A stretch of DNA of 64,000 nt from Pseudomonadota bacterium (GCA_016713725.1 JADJOO010000003.1:62001-126000); one strand, 5' to 3'. Shown: positions 52,410-63,772, numbered from the stretch's first letter. Program-made: numbers and translations. Notes: generated by a model from the sequence alone, not told the origin.

Positions 52410-55099
52410 ATGTCGTCGCAACCCCCGCCGATCGAAACCGAGGAACAGGAAACCGCAGATTTCCTGGCCACACAGTTCGTCTTCGGCAATGGCGAGCATC
52501 CCACTGTCGGGCTCGACGTTCTCGTCACCAAGGTTGCCGTCGACTTCGTCGGGCTCACCAGCGAGGCCGGGGACAACTGCGTCAAGCGCAACCTCGACGC
52601 GCTGCGCGAAGCCACCGGCGTCGACGCCATCTGCATCGCACTGCTCGACGGTGAGCGCAAGGTCATCGAACGGGTGGCCTCGGCCACCGGACTGGTTACT
52701 CCGTTTGATCCGCAGATCATGAAGGGCGATTCCGCCGAGCGGTTGCCGGTCCTGAACGGCAAGCTCGAGCACCTGCGGGTCGCCGAGATCCGCGACACGC
52801 TCCACCCCCGCCGGAACACGCAGTCGATGCGGCGCGCCTGGCGGAATTCAACGTGCGGTCGGCCCTCGCCTGCGGCCTGTCGCTGAACGGCCGCGTCAAT
52901 GGCTTCATCGCGCTGTTCTCGTCGCAGCCGCGCCTGGAGGGCTGGGACGCGAACCTGCACCTGATGCTCAAGCTGGTCGGCTCGAGTTTCGCCACCGGCC
53001 TCGAACGCCTGCGCGTCCAGCGTTACCTGGGCAGGCTCGAGGAGCGCAACGCGCTGTCGCTGCCTGCCGCCAATGACGGCATGTGGGACTTCGACGTCGA
53101 GAACAACACCGTCTACTACTCGCCGCGCTGGCGGAAGATGCTGGGCTACGACGAGCACGACGTGAACGTCACGCCCGACTGGCGTCGCCTCGTGCATCCG
53201 GACGACCTCGCGCGCGTCCAGGCGATGATCCGCGACCACATCGCCGGCAAGACGCCGATGTTCGAAAGCGTGCATCGCATGCGGCACGTCAAGGGCGACT
53301 GGCGCTGGGTCGTGAGCCGCGCCCAGGCGCGCGTCGACGCCTCCGGCCGCCTGCGCCGCCTGGTCTGCGTCGAGTTCGACATCACAGAACGCAAGCTCTA
53401 CGAAGATGCGCTGTTCAAGGAAAAGGAAAGCGCGCAGATCACGCTGCAGTCGATCGGGGACGGCGTCATCACCACTGACGGGCACATGATCGTCGAGTAC
53501 CTGAATCCCACTGCCGAGGAGCTCACCGGCTGGAAGTTCGAGGAGGCGCAGGGCAAGGGCGTCGACGAGATATTCCGCGGTTTCCACGAGGAAACCTGCG
53601 AGCCTCTCGAGAATCCACTGTCCGTGGCGATCCGTCGCGCCCGCGCGATCAAGTCGGTGCGCCCGACGCTGCTGATCAAGCGCGACGGCAACGAGATGTA
53701 CATCGAGAGCACCGCCTCGCCGATCCGCGACGGTTCCGGCGCGGTCTGCGGCGGCGTGCTGGTGTTCCACGACGTGAGTGAAAGCCGCGAACTCAATCGC
53801 AAGCTCTCCTACCACGCGAGCCACGACATCCTGACGGGCCTGGTAAACCGTCGCGAGTTCGAGGCCCGCCTCGAGCGCTCGCTGCGCAGCGCCAAGGCGC
53901 GCGAGACGCAGTACGCGCTCTGCCACCTCGACGTCGACCAGTTCAAGATCATCAACGACACCTGCGGCCACAGTGCGGGCGACGCGCTGCTCGGGCAGGT
54001 GGGCGCGCTGCTCAAGACCAAGATCCGCTGGCGCGACACCCTGGCGCGCCTCGGCGGCGACGAGTTCGGCGTGCTGCTCGAGAGCTGCTCGCTCGACGAC
54101 GCGCTGGTGATGGCCGAGCAGCTGCGCGAGACTATGCGCAACTACAAGTTCGTCTGGGAAGAACGCACGTTCCGCCTCGGTTGCAGCATAGGCGTGGTGC
54201 CGATCACCGGCGACAGCGAAGACGTGGCGACGGTGCTGTCGTCGGCCGACAGTGCCTGCCAGGCGGCGAAGGAGGGCGGTCGCAACCGCGTCTTCAGCTT
54301 CCAGGACAACGACATCGACCTCATGCGCCGCCGCCGCGAGATGCAGTGGGCCGCGCGCATCAACAACGCGCTCGAGGAGTCGCGCTTCGAGCTGTTCCGG
54401 ATGACGATCCAGCCGCTGCAGAAGCACGACCCGGGCGCGCACTACGAGCTGCTGCTGCGCATGCGGGACGAGACCGGCAAGATCGTCGCGCCCGACAACT
54501 TCATCAACGCGGCCGAACGCTACGGCATCACGCCGCAGATCGACCGCTGGGTGGTCGAGCACGCGCTGCGCTGGCTGGTCTCCGAGGCCGACGAGCGCGA
54601 GCGTCTTGCGCTGTGCTCGATCAACCTCTCGGGCCAGAGCCTCGGCGACGCGGATTTCCTGCCGTTCGTGCAGAAACTGCTGAAGAACAGCGGCATCGAC
54701 GGCACGAAGATCTGCTTCGAAATCACGGAGACCGCGGCGATTGCCAGCTTCTCGCAGGCCAACCGCTTCATCGCGGCCCTCAAGGAAGAGCAGGGCTGCA
54801 AGTTCGCGCTCGACGACTTCGGCACGGGCCTGTCGTCGTTCGGTTACCTGAAGCATTTCCCCGTCGACTACCTGAAGATCGACGGCAGCTTCGTCAAGGA
54901 AATCCTGCGCGACCCGATCGACCGGGAGATGGTGCGCTCGATCAACGAGATCGGGCACCTCACGGGCAAGCGGACCATCGCGGAGTTCGCCGAGAACGAG
55001 GAGATCATCAACATGCTCCGGTCGCTCGGCGTCGACTACGCGCAGGGCTACGGCATCTCGGCGCCGACGCGCATCCTTAAGATCGCCGCGAACGGCTGA
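52410..55099 (+). CDS. GAF-PAS-PAS-GGDEF-EAL cyclic-di-GMP protein (one frame break)
   Basis: This reconstructed product of about 896 residues has no membrane helix. An N-terminal GAF-like domain (LREATGVDAICIALLDGERK) contains the frame break near 52835 and continues LACGLSLNGRVNGFIALFSS. PAS 1 has NDGMWDFDVENNTVYYSPRW and a PAC end (VCVEFDITERKLYEDA). PAS 2 has LQSIGDGVITTDGHMIVEYL. The diguanylate cyclase domain has the intact motif RLGGDEFGVLLE and CHLDVDQFKIINDTCGHSAG. The phosphodiesterase domain has YELLLRMRDETG in place of EAL (ELL), with EITETAAI, LDDFGTGLSSFGYLKHFPVD and KIDGSFVKEI retained. It probably makes and/or breaks cyclic-di-GMP in response to a small ligand. It could influence the pili encoded nearby, though no direct link is visible. 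Confidence 0.92.
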
Positions 55100-55173
55100 T
55101 TGTCGTCGGCCTGGCGCGTTCTTCGCCTGCGGTAAGTTCCGGTCGAATGAGATTCTCAGGATGAGCCGACGGG

Positions 55174-55247
55174 GCTGTCGCGTCCGTGGTCTTTTCGGCG
55201 ACCGGAAAGGCAGACACGCTCGCCGAAAAGACCACGGACGCGACAGC
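55174..55247. repeat. 74-nt palindromic hairpin element, copy 1
   Basis: A perfect 27-bp inverted repeat (arms at 55174-55200 and 55221-55247) surrounds a 20-nt loop ACCGGAAAGGCAGACACGCT. Each arm contains CCGTGGTCTTTTCGGCG or its complement. The element lies 75 bp after the GGDEF-EAL stop and could act as a terminator or mobile palindrome. A related copy in the opposite orientation lies at 63886-63959. Confidence 0.9.
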
Positions 55248-55580
55248 TGTGGGGCGGCGCCTGAGCTTCGTCTTCGTGGCCGAAGACTGCGCACGGCGCG
55301 GGTAGCGGCAGGGCACGAGATGCCCTGATCAGACGTTCACGGTTACCGTGAGGATGAGCGGAGGTCGCTGGAGTCGCAGCTCCCGAGGGAACACGATGCG
55401 CGCAACCCACGGCTGGTGAACAAGTCGTTCGCCAGCGTCCGAATTCACATGTGCCTCGCGGTTGGACCTGGGTCGGCGTGAGGCCAGCGGGCTCGCCTGT
55501 GCTTGCGGATTCGGGGTACCGTACGCGTCTTGTGGCTCAGCCACCCTGGCCGCACCGCCGGCACGACACGAGGCCCACCG
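55248..55580. other. intergenic region before the GST gene, nothing recognised
   Basis: These 333 bp contain only short frames without recognisable products on either strand. The promoter of the GST gene must lie here, but no clear -35/-10 pair was seen. Confidence 0.5.
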
Positions 55581-56252
55581 ATGCTCAAGCTCTACGGATT
55601 CCCCGTCAGCAACTACACGAACATGGTGGAACTCGCGCTGCTCGAGAAAGGAATTCCCTTCGAGTACGTGCTGACGTTTCCGGAGCAGACCCCGGAATTT
55701 CTCGCCAGAAGCCCGCGCGGCAAGGTGCCTTTTCTCGGCACGCCACAGGGCTTCATCAACGAAGCGGATGCGATTCTCGACTACCTCGAGGACATTGGAC
55801 CGGCCAGGCGGCTGTTGCCGGAGGACCCGCACGTGCGGGCCACCGTTCGCGCGTTGATGAAGGAGATCGAGCTGTACATCGAGTTGCCGGCGCGCGCCTG
55901 CTTTGCTGAAGCGTTCTTCGGGGGTTCGGTGCCCGCTGCGATCAAGAGCAAGGCGCGTGAAGACTTGCAGGCGGGTTTTGCCACGCTCAGGCGACATGCC
56001 CGCTTCGCGCCGTACGTCACGGGCGACACGTTTACGCTGGCCGATATCGTGTTCCTGTACAGCGTCGACCTCGCGGCCACGGTTGGCAAGCAGCTGTTTG
56101 GCCTGGACCTGCTCGGCGACCTGCCAGCGGCCAAAACGCTGCTGCAACGGCTGGGCGAGAATCCGCACGTCAAGGCGATCGCTGCGAAGAGAGAGGCGGG
56201 CACGGCCGCGTTCGTGGCTGCGGTGCGCGCACGCCTGCAGGCCACGACCTAG
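55581..56252 (+). CDS. glutathione S-transferase family protein
   Basis: This cytoplasmic GST fold protein of 223 residues has a thioredoxin-like N-domain: MLKLYGFPVSNYTNMVELAL, PEFLARSPRGKVPFLGTPQG with the cis-proline VPFL, and FINEADAILDYLEDIGPARR with the conserved ExxxI. The helical C-domain includes APYVTGDTFTLADIVFLYSV, the N-capping box of the family. ATG 55581 gives the canonical start with GAGG upstream. It may conjugate glutathione or protect against oxidants; the substrate is unknown. Confidence 0.9.
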   Translation: MLKLYGFPVSNYTNMVELALLEKGIPFEYVLTFPEQTPEFLARSPRGKVPFLGTPQGFINEADAILDYLEDIGPARRLLPEDPHVRATVRALMKEIELYIELPARACFAEAFFGGSVPAAIKSKAREDLQAGFATLRRHARFAPYVTGDTFTLADIVFLYSVDLAATVGKQLFGLDLLGDLPAAKTLLQRLGENPHVKAIAAKREAGTAAFVAAVRARLQATT

Positions 56253-56374
56253 GCGCGGCGGCCCCGCACGAATCCCGAACGGCGCCGCGTCGACATCGCT
56301 ACCTGACCATCCGCTTTGATCAGTGGTCGTTCAGGCAGCGAGGGGCGGCAAAGTCGGGTCTCGAAAGCAATGGG

Positions 56375-57746
56375 ATGGACCCCTCCCCACACCTACGGCA
56401 TCGAATGCCAGACTGGAGCTGTTAAGTAACCAGTCACGGAATGAGGAGGGGTCGTCATGAAGCTTACTCGCGTGGGTGTGGACTTGGCCAAGCAGGTCTT
56501 TCAGGTCACGGTGTCGATCGGACGGAGCGTCCGGCCGGGTGCAAGCGTCTGAAGCGCTCTCGTTGGATCGCGGAACTTGAGCGCGCGGCCGAACCCGGCG
56601 CCGAGATCGGCATGGAGGCCTGCGGTAGCGCGCACCACTGGGCTCGGGTTCTGCAGGGCAAGGGCTACCGGGTAAAGCTGATCGCGCCGCAGTTCGTGAA
56701 GCCGTATGTGAAGTCGAACAAGACCGATGCGAACGACGCCGAGGCGATCTTGGGGCGATGAGCCGGCCGAGCATGCGCTTCGTCGGTGTGAAGACGGTCG
56801 AGCAGCAAGATTTACAGGCGGTACATCGCGTGCGCTCGAGTCTGATCCGCGAGCGGACCGCGAAGGCCAACCAGTTGCGTGGGCTGGTCTACGAGTACGG
56901 TCTGGTGGCGCCGCAAGAACTTATCTCGCTGCGCCGAGCGGTGCCGCAATGGCTGGAGGACGCCGAGAACGGCTTGACGGCACGCTTCCGAGCACTCCTG
57001 GTCGGCCTGTATCGCGATCTGCAACGGTTCGACGAGCGAGTGCGCGAACTCGATCAAGAGATCGCGGCGATCGCTCGCGAGCACGAGGCGGTTGGTCGCC
57101 TCGAACAGCTGCGTGGCATCGGCCCGCTGACGGCCTCGGCGCTATACGCGCTGGTGGGCGACGCGAGGCAGTATCGCAACGGTCGAGAGATGGCCGTGTC
57201 ACTCGGGCTGACGCCGCGCCAGCACAGCTCCGGCGGCAAGGGCGACGGCTCGGGATCAGCAAGCGAGGCGACAAGTACGTGCGCACGCTGCTGATCCACG
57301 GGGCGCGCTCGGCGCTACGAGCCGCCCCAGGCAAGACTGATCGGCTCAGCCGATGGGTGTTGGCGCTGGCCGAGAGATCGCACCCGAACGTGGCGGCGAC
57401 CGCTCTCGCCAACAAGATGGCGCGGGTCGCCTGGGCAATGCTGCGCCATGGAACGAACTATGAACCGGAGGGCGTGGTGGCCTGAGGCCGTGCGTCCCGA
57501 CTGATCGAGGAGAACATCACCGCGGTTGCGAGCACTCCGAAAGATGGCGAACAGGTCGAACCGGCGTCGGAATAGCCTGCAAAGGTCCACGGGCGCGAAG
57601 CCCGAGAAAGCAATGAGGAGCCGACGCGCGAATAGCCCATCGTGGCCCGACCTCGGCTGATCGAGGTCAGACAGAGGCCGGATATACGTGAGCAGTCGTA
57701 CCTTGTCGCCGGAGAACGGAGTGCTAGCAAAGTGGGGAGGGTCCAT
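56375..57746 (+). mobile_element. IS1111-type (IS110 family) insertion sequence
   Basis: Subterminal inverted repeats ATGGACCCCTCCCCAC (56375-56390) and GTGGGGAGGGTCCAT (57732-57746) differ only by one C in a run. They bound a 1.37-kb element with one transposase gene and a 3' non-coding region of about 250 bp. Subterminal repeats and DEDD transposase type are features of the IS1111 group. No target duplication is expected in this family. Confidence 0.8.
56457..57485 (+). pseudogene. IS110/IS1111 family transposase (three frame breaks)
   Basis: ATG 56457 starts MKLTRVGVDLAKQVFQVTVS, with the first catalytic Asp. The frame then changes near 56515, and EIGMEACGSAHHWARVLQGK and SNKTDANDAEAI, with further acidic residues, follow. 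A second change near 56750 leads to VKTVEQQDLQAVHRVRSSLI and the C-terminal domain LEQLRGIGPLTASALYALVG. A third change near 57250 leads to LGISKRGDKYVRTLLIHGAR and KMARVAWAMLRHG, ending at 57485. Reconstructed length is about 343 residues. All DEDD and serine regions can be recovered, so it was recently functional or the sequence contains errors. Confidence 0.87.
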
Positions 57747-57927
57747 ATACAGACCTTTGGCTTTATGCAACGAGGCCAGTTCGTCCCAAATCCAATATTT
57801 GCGGAGCAGAGCTGGGCACCGTCTCGTCAATCTATGTAGCCTGTACCAATCGTCGCCCAGCGACGCCGATATCGCCGAACGCGCCGAGCTGTGCGACCGA
57901 CCGTTACGGCGATGCAGATGGACACGC

Positions 57928-58593
57928 CTAAGCTTTCCGGTTCACTTGATCGAGAGCCTTGACGAGCCGCTGGGCCCAAGAGCGCACCGCGCGGCGAAAG
58001 TCAGCCGAATTCGTGACCGAGTTGGTCACCTGCAACTGACCCGTGTTGCTGCCGGTCTTCTCGTCGACGATCCGAGCGAGAAGTTGTCCCGTCGGATCGT
58101 CGCGCAACTCCATCGCCAGCGTCATTCGTCCGGACTCCATGGTGTAGGTTGTGCTGCGTCCAGCCTGCATGCGATCCGGCGCATTGATGTGCACCTCTGC
58201 CAGGCCGGCGCTGACACGCAGCGTATGCTCGCCGAGCTTGCCGACGACTGCGTAACCGCCCTTGGTCAATTCTTCGGCGAACACCTTGCGGAATTCCGAT
58301 GCCATTTCATTCTTGATCTGCTGTATATCATCGGCCGACGGGCGTCCGGATGTGCCGCGCACGTCCGCGTTCGGGTCCCAGTTCTTGTCGAACGCGACCT
58401 CGATCCGCTCATCGAGGGCAACCTGCGTGTAGCCCTTTAACGTAGCCTCAGGACGAACGTAGACGAGATCGAGCCCCTGCGTCGGTTTCAGCTCGAGACC
58501 TTCCCAGGTGCTGGATTCATCCTTTGCAAGCACGGCGCTGGAGGCCACAAAGAGAAGCAGCAGGGCGACTGACAGGCTGAGACGCGTGCTCAT
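57928..58593 (-). CDS. DUF3313-like exported protein
   Basis: This 221-residue protein has a signal peptide (LSLSVALLLLFVASSAVLA) and then WEGLELKPTQGLDLVYVRPE and LDERIEVAFDKNWDPN. That matches the start of DUF3313 proteins. Later blocks are GGYAVVGKLGEHTLRVSAGL and ELRDDPTGQLLARIVDEKTG. No lipobox Cys is seen, although many DUF3313 proteins are lipoproteins. The function of the family is unknown. It is divergent from the outer-membrane barrel gene, with 124 bp between starts. Confidence 0.75.
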   Translation of the reverse strand: MSTRLSLSVALLLLFVASSAVLAKDESSTWEGLELKPTQGLDLVYVRPEATLKGYTQVALDERIEVAFDKNWDPNADVRGTSGRPSADDIQQIKNEMASEFRKVFAEELTKGGYAVVGKLGEHTLRVSAGLAEVHINAPDRMQAGRSTTYTMESGRMTLAMELRDDPTGQLLARIVDEKTGSNTGQLQVTNSVTNSADFRRAVRSWAQRLVKALDQVNRKA

Positions 58594-58717
58594 ATCGATG
58601 ATCCCGTCGGCGATTTTGACGCAATCGAGTCTCGGTCAAGTTGACCGAGAATGTCAATATGAACAATACTGGCGACACGAGCACAGTTCGCGTTGCACTC
58701 GCCACGATAGAGAACCC

Positions 58718-59545
58718 ATGAAAACGAAGTCACGGTCCGTGGCTACTCGGCTGGCAGCCGTGGGCAGCCTGATTGCACTGGGCCCGCTGGTGTCGCACGC
58801 TGATGCAACCGCGAGCGGCTGGCAGTGGGATGCAACGATGTACGTGTGGTTGCCCAGCCTGAGCGGTGACACAGCGTTTCCGCCGGGCGGTGGGGGCCCG
58901 TCGATCGACGTGAGCGCAGACGCGATCCTGGACAGCCTCAATTTCGCTTTCATGGGAGGGGGTCGGAGCTCGTAAGGGTTTATGGAGTGTCGGTACTGAC
59001 ATCATTTACCTCGACCTCGGAGCGTCCAAGCGTGGGACGCGCCAATTCGATCTTGGCACGGTCGAACTGCCAGCAGCGGTTACGCAGACCTGAGCCTCGA
59101 TATCACCGGTTGGCTCTGGACCACGGCGGGCAGCTACACGGTTGTCGACATCGACCGCGTGCAGATGGAGGTGCTCGCTGGCGCGAGGATGTTCGACCTC
59201 GAGCAGACACTCGGCTGGAAAATGAACGGCGACATCGCCATCTTGCCGCTACCCGGACGCGCCGGGAGCAGCAAGGTCGAGGCAACGCAGTGGGACGCGA
59301 TCGTCGGCGTCAAGGGACGAGCGACATTCGGCGCCGATGGCACGTGGTTCGTGCCGTACCTGGTTGACGTCGGCGCGGGCGACTCGGACATGACTTGGCA
59401 GGCGATGATCGGACTGGGCCACTCCTTTCAAAACGTGGACGTGAAGGCCGTCTGGCGGTACCTTGAATACGATTTCGGCAACACTTCGCCGATCGAGTCG
59501 CTCAACCTCAACGGACCGGCACTCGCCGTGACTTACCGGTTCTGA
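58718..59545 (+). CDS. outer-membrane beta-barrel protein (two frame breaks)
   Basis: ATG 58718 starts a signal peptide ending near LVSHADA. WQWDATMYVWLPSLSGDTAF and ILDSLNFAFMG follow, typical of small proteobacterial porin-like barrels of unknown role. The frame changes near 58965, giving GLWSVGTDIIYLDLGAS, and again near 59090, giving ADLSLDITGWLWTTAG. The C-terminal half (VEVLAGARMFDL-like strands, WFVPYLVDVGAGDSDMTWQA) ends LNGPALAVTYRF with the C-terminal Phe of outer-membrane proteins. Reconstructed length is about 275 residues. Confidence 0.75.
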
Positions 59546-59746
59546 ACGGATTCAAAGGCCGCCAGGAGGTCAAAGGGGAAATCCGGTCATATGAGTAACA
59601 CCTGCAGGTTTTTTGGGGGAGAAGCGAAGCGCCGTCGCATGAGCGACACAAATTTAGGCGTACGCCGTGAACCCACATGACTCGGTCACCACAACGGCCA
59701 TGAGATTCAACCAGTTGCGAGCATCGCGACTGAGTAGGAGAGCACC

Positions 59747-61555
59747 TTGAACGACAACGACGACGCGATGGGCACGAAGTACACACGTCGCGATTTCCTC
59801 GCGAAGACCGGCCTCGGTGCCGTCGCTTTGGGTCTGGGCGCGCAACAAGGCGCTGCTGCAACGCTCCCAACCACGGGAGGCGCTCTGGCCGCCGCAAAGC
59901 CCGGGGCGGCGGGTGGGCCGTACAACGTCGTGTTTATCCTCACAGACCAGGAACGCTTCTTCCGGCCCGGGGAATTGCCGCAGGGCTATTCCCTGCCGGC
60001 ACACGAGCGCCTGATGCAGCGCGGTACTGTCTTCACCAACCACACCATCAATTCGTGCGTCTGCACGCCGTCACGCTCGGTGGTCTACACCGGACGACAT
60101 ATCCAGCAGACGGGCATGTTCGACAACACGAACTTCCCGTGGATCCAGAGCATGTCGACCGAACTGCCGACGATCGGCGACATGCTGCGTCAGGCTGGCT
60201 ACTACACGGCCTACAAAGGCAAATGGCACCTGACGAAGGAGTTCGAGACGGTCAACAAGCTCGGCACGCCGACGAAGATCTTCACGCAGGAAATGGAGGC
60301 CTACGGCTTCTCCGACTACGTGGGCATCGGCGACATCATCGCGCACACCCAGGGCGGCTATTTGCACGATGGCATCACAGCTGCCATGGCCGGGAGCTGG
60401 CTGCGCGGCAAGGGACGTGAACTGGCCGCAGCACAGAAGCCGTGGTTCCTCGCGGTCAACCTCGTCAACCCGCACGACGTGATGTTCTACGACACCGACG
60501 CGCCCGGCATGCCGGTGCAAAGCGCACGCGGCATCACGCACGTGGCTCGTGATCCCGTCGATCCCCTGTATGCCCAGCAGTGGACCTTCGAGCTACCGTC
60601 GAGCCACAACCAGGCGATCGATGCGCCCGGGCGTCCTGCGGCCCATCGTGACTTCCTGCGCTCGCACGACGCGCTCGTTGGCAACATTCCGAACGAGCCG
60701 GAACGATGGCGGCGGCGACACAACTACTACCTGAACTGCCTGCGGGATGCCGACCGCAACATCGCCTCGGTGCTCGCGGAACTCGATGCGGCAGGCCTCA
60801 CTGACAACACGATCATTGTGCTCACGGCAGACCACGGCGACATGGATGGGGCGCACCAGCTGCATGCGAAAGGCGCCGTCGCGTACAGGGAGCAGAACAA
60901 CGTGCCGCTGATAATCAGCCACCCGGCGTTTCCCGGGGGCGGACAGTGCCGTGCCATCACGTCGCACATTGACCTCGTGCCGACGCTCGTGGCCATGAGC
61001 GCGGCCAGCGAACAACAGCACGCGACGATCCTCAAAGGCCTGCCGGGGAAGGACCTGTCCGGCCTGCTGTCGGCCCCTGCGGCAGCGGACGTGAATGCTC
61101 TGCACGAAGGCGTGCTGTTCAACTACAACATGTTTGCTTACCTAGACGGCGAATACCTGCTCAAGGCAGTAGATTTCATGCAGAAGGGCGGCGACCCGAA
61201 GAAGATCAAGGACACTGGGCTGGCGCCAGACATGCGCAAGCGCGGCGCCGTGCGTTCCGTGTATGACGGCCGCTACGTCTTTTCGCGCTACTTTTCGCCG
61301 AAGCAACACAACCGGCCGACGACGCTCGAAGACCTCTACCGGGTCAACGACGTTGAGTTGTTCGACCTGCAGGCCGACCCCACGCAGGTCCAGGATCTCG
61401 CGGCGAAGCGTGGTGCGCAACGCGAGCTCGTCATGGCCATGAACGGCAAGTTGAATCGCCTCATCGATGCCGAAGTGGGTGAGGACCGCGGCCAGATGTT
61501 GCCCGGTGGTGTCGACGCGGGCTGGGAAGTCAGCGCGGAGACCATGGCCCCCTGA
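59747..61555 (+). CDS. Tat-exported arylsulfatase-type sulfatase
   Basis: This 602-residue hydrolase of sulfate esters has a twin-arginine signal (KYTRRDFLAKTGLGAVALGL) and a domain starting NVVFILTDQER, which holds metal ligands. The formylglycine site is Cys106 in SCVCTPSRSVVYTG (CxPSR type). The second metal site is in NTIIVLTADHGDMDGAHQLH and YREQNNVPLIISHPAF. The Cys-type site needs a formylglycine-generating enzyme, which is not encoded in the window. TTG 59747 is used; ATG 59768 is also possible and still includes the Tat motif. It converges with the TetR gene (4-bp gap). The substrate is unknown. Confidence 0.92.
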   Translation: MNDNDDAMGTKYTRRDFLAKTGLGAVALGLGAQQGAAATLPTTGGALAAAKPGAAGGPYNVVFILTDQERFFRPGELPQGYSLPAHERLMQRGTVFTNHTINSCVCTPSRSVVYTGRHIQQTGMFDNTNFPWIQSMSTELPTIGDMLRQAGYYTAYKGKWHLTKEFETVNKLGTPTKIFTQEMEAYGFSDYVGIGDIIAHTQGGYLHDGITAAMAGSWLRGKGRELAAAQKPWFLAVNLVNPHDVMFYDTDAPGMPVQSARGITHVARDPVDPLYAQQWTFELPSSHNQAIDAPGRPAAHRDFLRSHDALVGNIPNEPERWRRRHNYYLNCLRDADRNIASVLAELDAAGLTDNTIIVLTADHGDMDGAHQLHAKGAVAYREQNNVPLIISHPAFPGGGQCRAITSHIDLVPTLVAMSAASEQQHATILKGLPGKDLSGLLSAPAAADVNALHEGVLFNYNMFAYLDGEYLLKAVDFMQKGGDPKKIKDTGLAPDMRKRGAVRSVYDGRYVFSRYFSPKQHNRPTTLEDLYRVNDVELFDLQADPTQVQDLAAKRGAQRELVMAMNGKLNRLIDAEVGEDRGQMLPGGVDAGWEVSAETMAP

Positions 61556-61559
61556 AGTT

Positions 61560-62228
61560 CTACGGGAGCGAGACGCTCTGTACGGGCCGCCGCAACCGCG
61601 GGAGCGGCATGCTCATGAGTTGATTGATGTGCGCGGAGCTCACCCCGAGCCCTGCCAGAATCAACCTGGCGACCGCGTCTGAGTACGCCTTGGAAACAGG
61701 CGTGGCCATGTTGCGTGACATCACTTCGAGAATCGTCCCGACGACGAGGTCGCGGGCTGCCGAAATATTGACGAAAGCAAATCCGCCAGGCCTCCTGCCG
61801 GTCTTGAGATCTGCATTGATCTGCTGTTCGACCAACGGCCCGCGGAATCGGCTTCTCACGATGAACGCGCACCAGACCGGATCGGTCCGGACCCAACCCA
61901 GCCAGAGACGGACGCCGGTTGCGAGCCGGGAGACGGGATCCTGCAAATCGCTGATCGCCTCCTCGATCGATAGCATCAGGTCGTCTTCCAACGATTCCGA
62001 GACAGCCACCAGTAAGAGGTCCGTGCGGGTGAAGTAGTTATAGAAAGTGCCGCGCGCGACGCCAGCCCGAATGAAATCATCAATTACGACGCCATCAGGG
62101 CCTTTCTCGGCGAAGACTCGCAATGCTGCCGCCAGAATCCGCGACCGGGTGCGGGTGCGACGTTCAAATCCGACGCGGGTTCGGTGTCCCACGCTGCCGG
62201 GCTTTGTACTACTGTTTTCTCGGGTCAT
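61560..62228 (-). CDS. TetR/AcrR family regulator
   Basis: This 222-residue repressor has an N-terminal helix-turn-helix (RTRSRILAAALRVFAEKGPD, DDFIRAGVARGTFYNYFTRT) and a helical ligand domain (LGWVRTDPVWCAFIVRSRFR, FVNISAARDLVVGTILEVMS). ATG 62228 is chosen over TTG 62252 since it is the first strong start. It converges with the sulfatase. Its own target is probably itself or an adjacent gene; no palindromic operator was identified. Confidence 0.87.
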   Translation of the reverse strand: MTRENSSTKPGSVGHRTRVGFERRTRTRSRILAAALRVFAEKGPDGVVIDDFIRAGVARGTFYNYFTRTDLLLVAVSESLEDDLMLSIEEAISDLQDPVSRLATGVRLWLGWVRTDPVWCAFIVRSRFRGPLVEQQINADLKTGRRPGGFAFVNISAARDLVVGTILEVMSRNMATPVSKAYSDAVARLILAGLGVSSAHINQLMSMPLPRLRRPVQSVSLP

Positions 62229-62461
62229 GGCAGTGCGCGACTTCCTCGACAACCTGCCGATTCTACGCGACTCGTCGCGGCAGTAAGTTCATGTGCCGCC
62301 CTACATTCGGGCAGCAATCACAACCGATCCTTGGGGTAACCAACAGTTTCGGCGATCTGCAAGATTCGCAGATCTTCGGATGCAACACAGGGCGTTTGTC
62401 GTGAAACGCCGATTGTTCGGGGCATGCCTGATCTTAGCGGCTCGAATGTCCGTTTGATTGT

Positions 62462-63772
62462 CGCGCCGCCCGGGGCGCCCGCCCGGCCGAGGGAGGCGCG
62501 AAACCAAGGGAGGAAACCGCGGGGGAACGAGCCGGGCAGGAACGACGCGGGCTAGGGGACGAGCGGGGACGGGCCGCGGGCAGGGAAGAACAAGACGAGA
62601 CGACGAGGGCGACGGCACGCGCGCGCCGCAGCGGCGCAGGGGCCGGGAACCGAGCGGGCAGCGGGCTCACCCGGCGCGGGCAGGGCGTCTCGCGCGGCAC
62701 GGAGGAGCAGCGCCGGCGAAGGGAGGGGGGGGGGGAGACGCCCCAGAGGGCACCGACCGGGGGCCGCGGGGGGGGCGGGGGGGAGGAGAGAGGGGCGCCG
62801 CGGCCGGAAGGGAACGGGGGGGCGCCGGCCGGGGGGCCCGCCGGAGGGGACGCAACGGCGGGGCCGGGAGAAGAGCGGGGGGGGGGCCAGGGTCTGGCCG
62901 CGCGGGGAGGGCCCGAGGGGGGGGAGGGGGGGAAGGCCCGGGCAGGAGAGGACCGAGGGAACCCGGGGAGCCAGGCTGGGGCGGGCCCGGGCGGGCCCCG
63001 GAGGAGCCGCGCCGCCGGGGCGGCCGGGGGGGAGAGGGAGCGGGGGGGGGGGGAAGGAGGGGGAGGGGGGCGGGAGGGGGGAGAGACCGACCGGGGGGGG
63101 CACGGGAGGCCGGGGGCGCCGGGACGAAGAAGGGACGGGCAGGCGGGCGGGGGAAGGGGGACGGGGAAGGCGGCGCGGGGAGGGCGCGCCGGGGCGCGGG
63201 GGGGGGGCGGCCCGGACCGGACAGGGGGCCGGGGGGGGGGGGGGAGAAAGCCGGGGAAAAAAGGGGGGGGCGGCGGGGAAGAGGGGCGGGGGGCGGGGGG
63301 GGCGCGGGGGGGGGCGGGGGCGCGGACGCCGAAAGCGCCGAGGCGCGGGCGGCGCCGCCGGGCGGGGGGGGGCCACCCGCGGAGGGCCGCGGACCGCGCG
63401 GGGGGCGAGGCCGGGGGGGCCCGGGCGGGCGGCGCCGGCGGGGGGGGCGGGGGGCGGGGCCCGCGCCGCCGCGGCGGGGCGCGGGAGGGGGGGGGCGGCC
63501 GGGGACAGGGGGGGGGCCGCGCCCAAGGGCGCCGCGGGGGGGGGGGGCGGGGCCCGCCCGCGCGGCGACCGCGGCGAACGGGAGCCGCGGGGCCCCGGCG
63601 CCAAGCCGGGGGGGGCGGGGGGGCGAGGCGCCCCCGCGGGGACGGGGGGAGCGCAGGGGGCCGGGGGCGGGAAAGCCGGGGGGCCGGAGGGGGGGGGGCC
63701 CGCGCCGCCGGGGGGGCGCGGGCACGCAGGAAGACGGGACGCGGGGGGGGGAGGGCCGGGGGGGGCCACCAA
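62462..63772. other. T-depleted, G-run-rich region of doubtful origin
   Basis: From 62462 to 63783 the plus strand has only seven T residues, and none at all from 62978 to 63783. G runs reach 14. Every stop codon on either strand needs a T or its complement on this strand, so all six frames look open and the long frames here carry no information. Low-complexity translations (Pro/Arg or Gly/Arg) have no domains. The flanks on both sides are ordinary sequence. A base-call or assembly artefact is most likely. Confidence 0.85.

Noticed and set aside
52298..55294. 998-codon frame antisense to the GGDEF-EAL gene
   Set aside because: It mirrors a gene with clear GAF, PAS, GGDEF and EAL motifs, and high GC keeps the antisense frame open. 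Its own translation has no recognisable domain.
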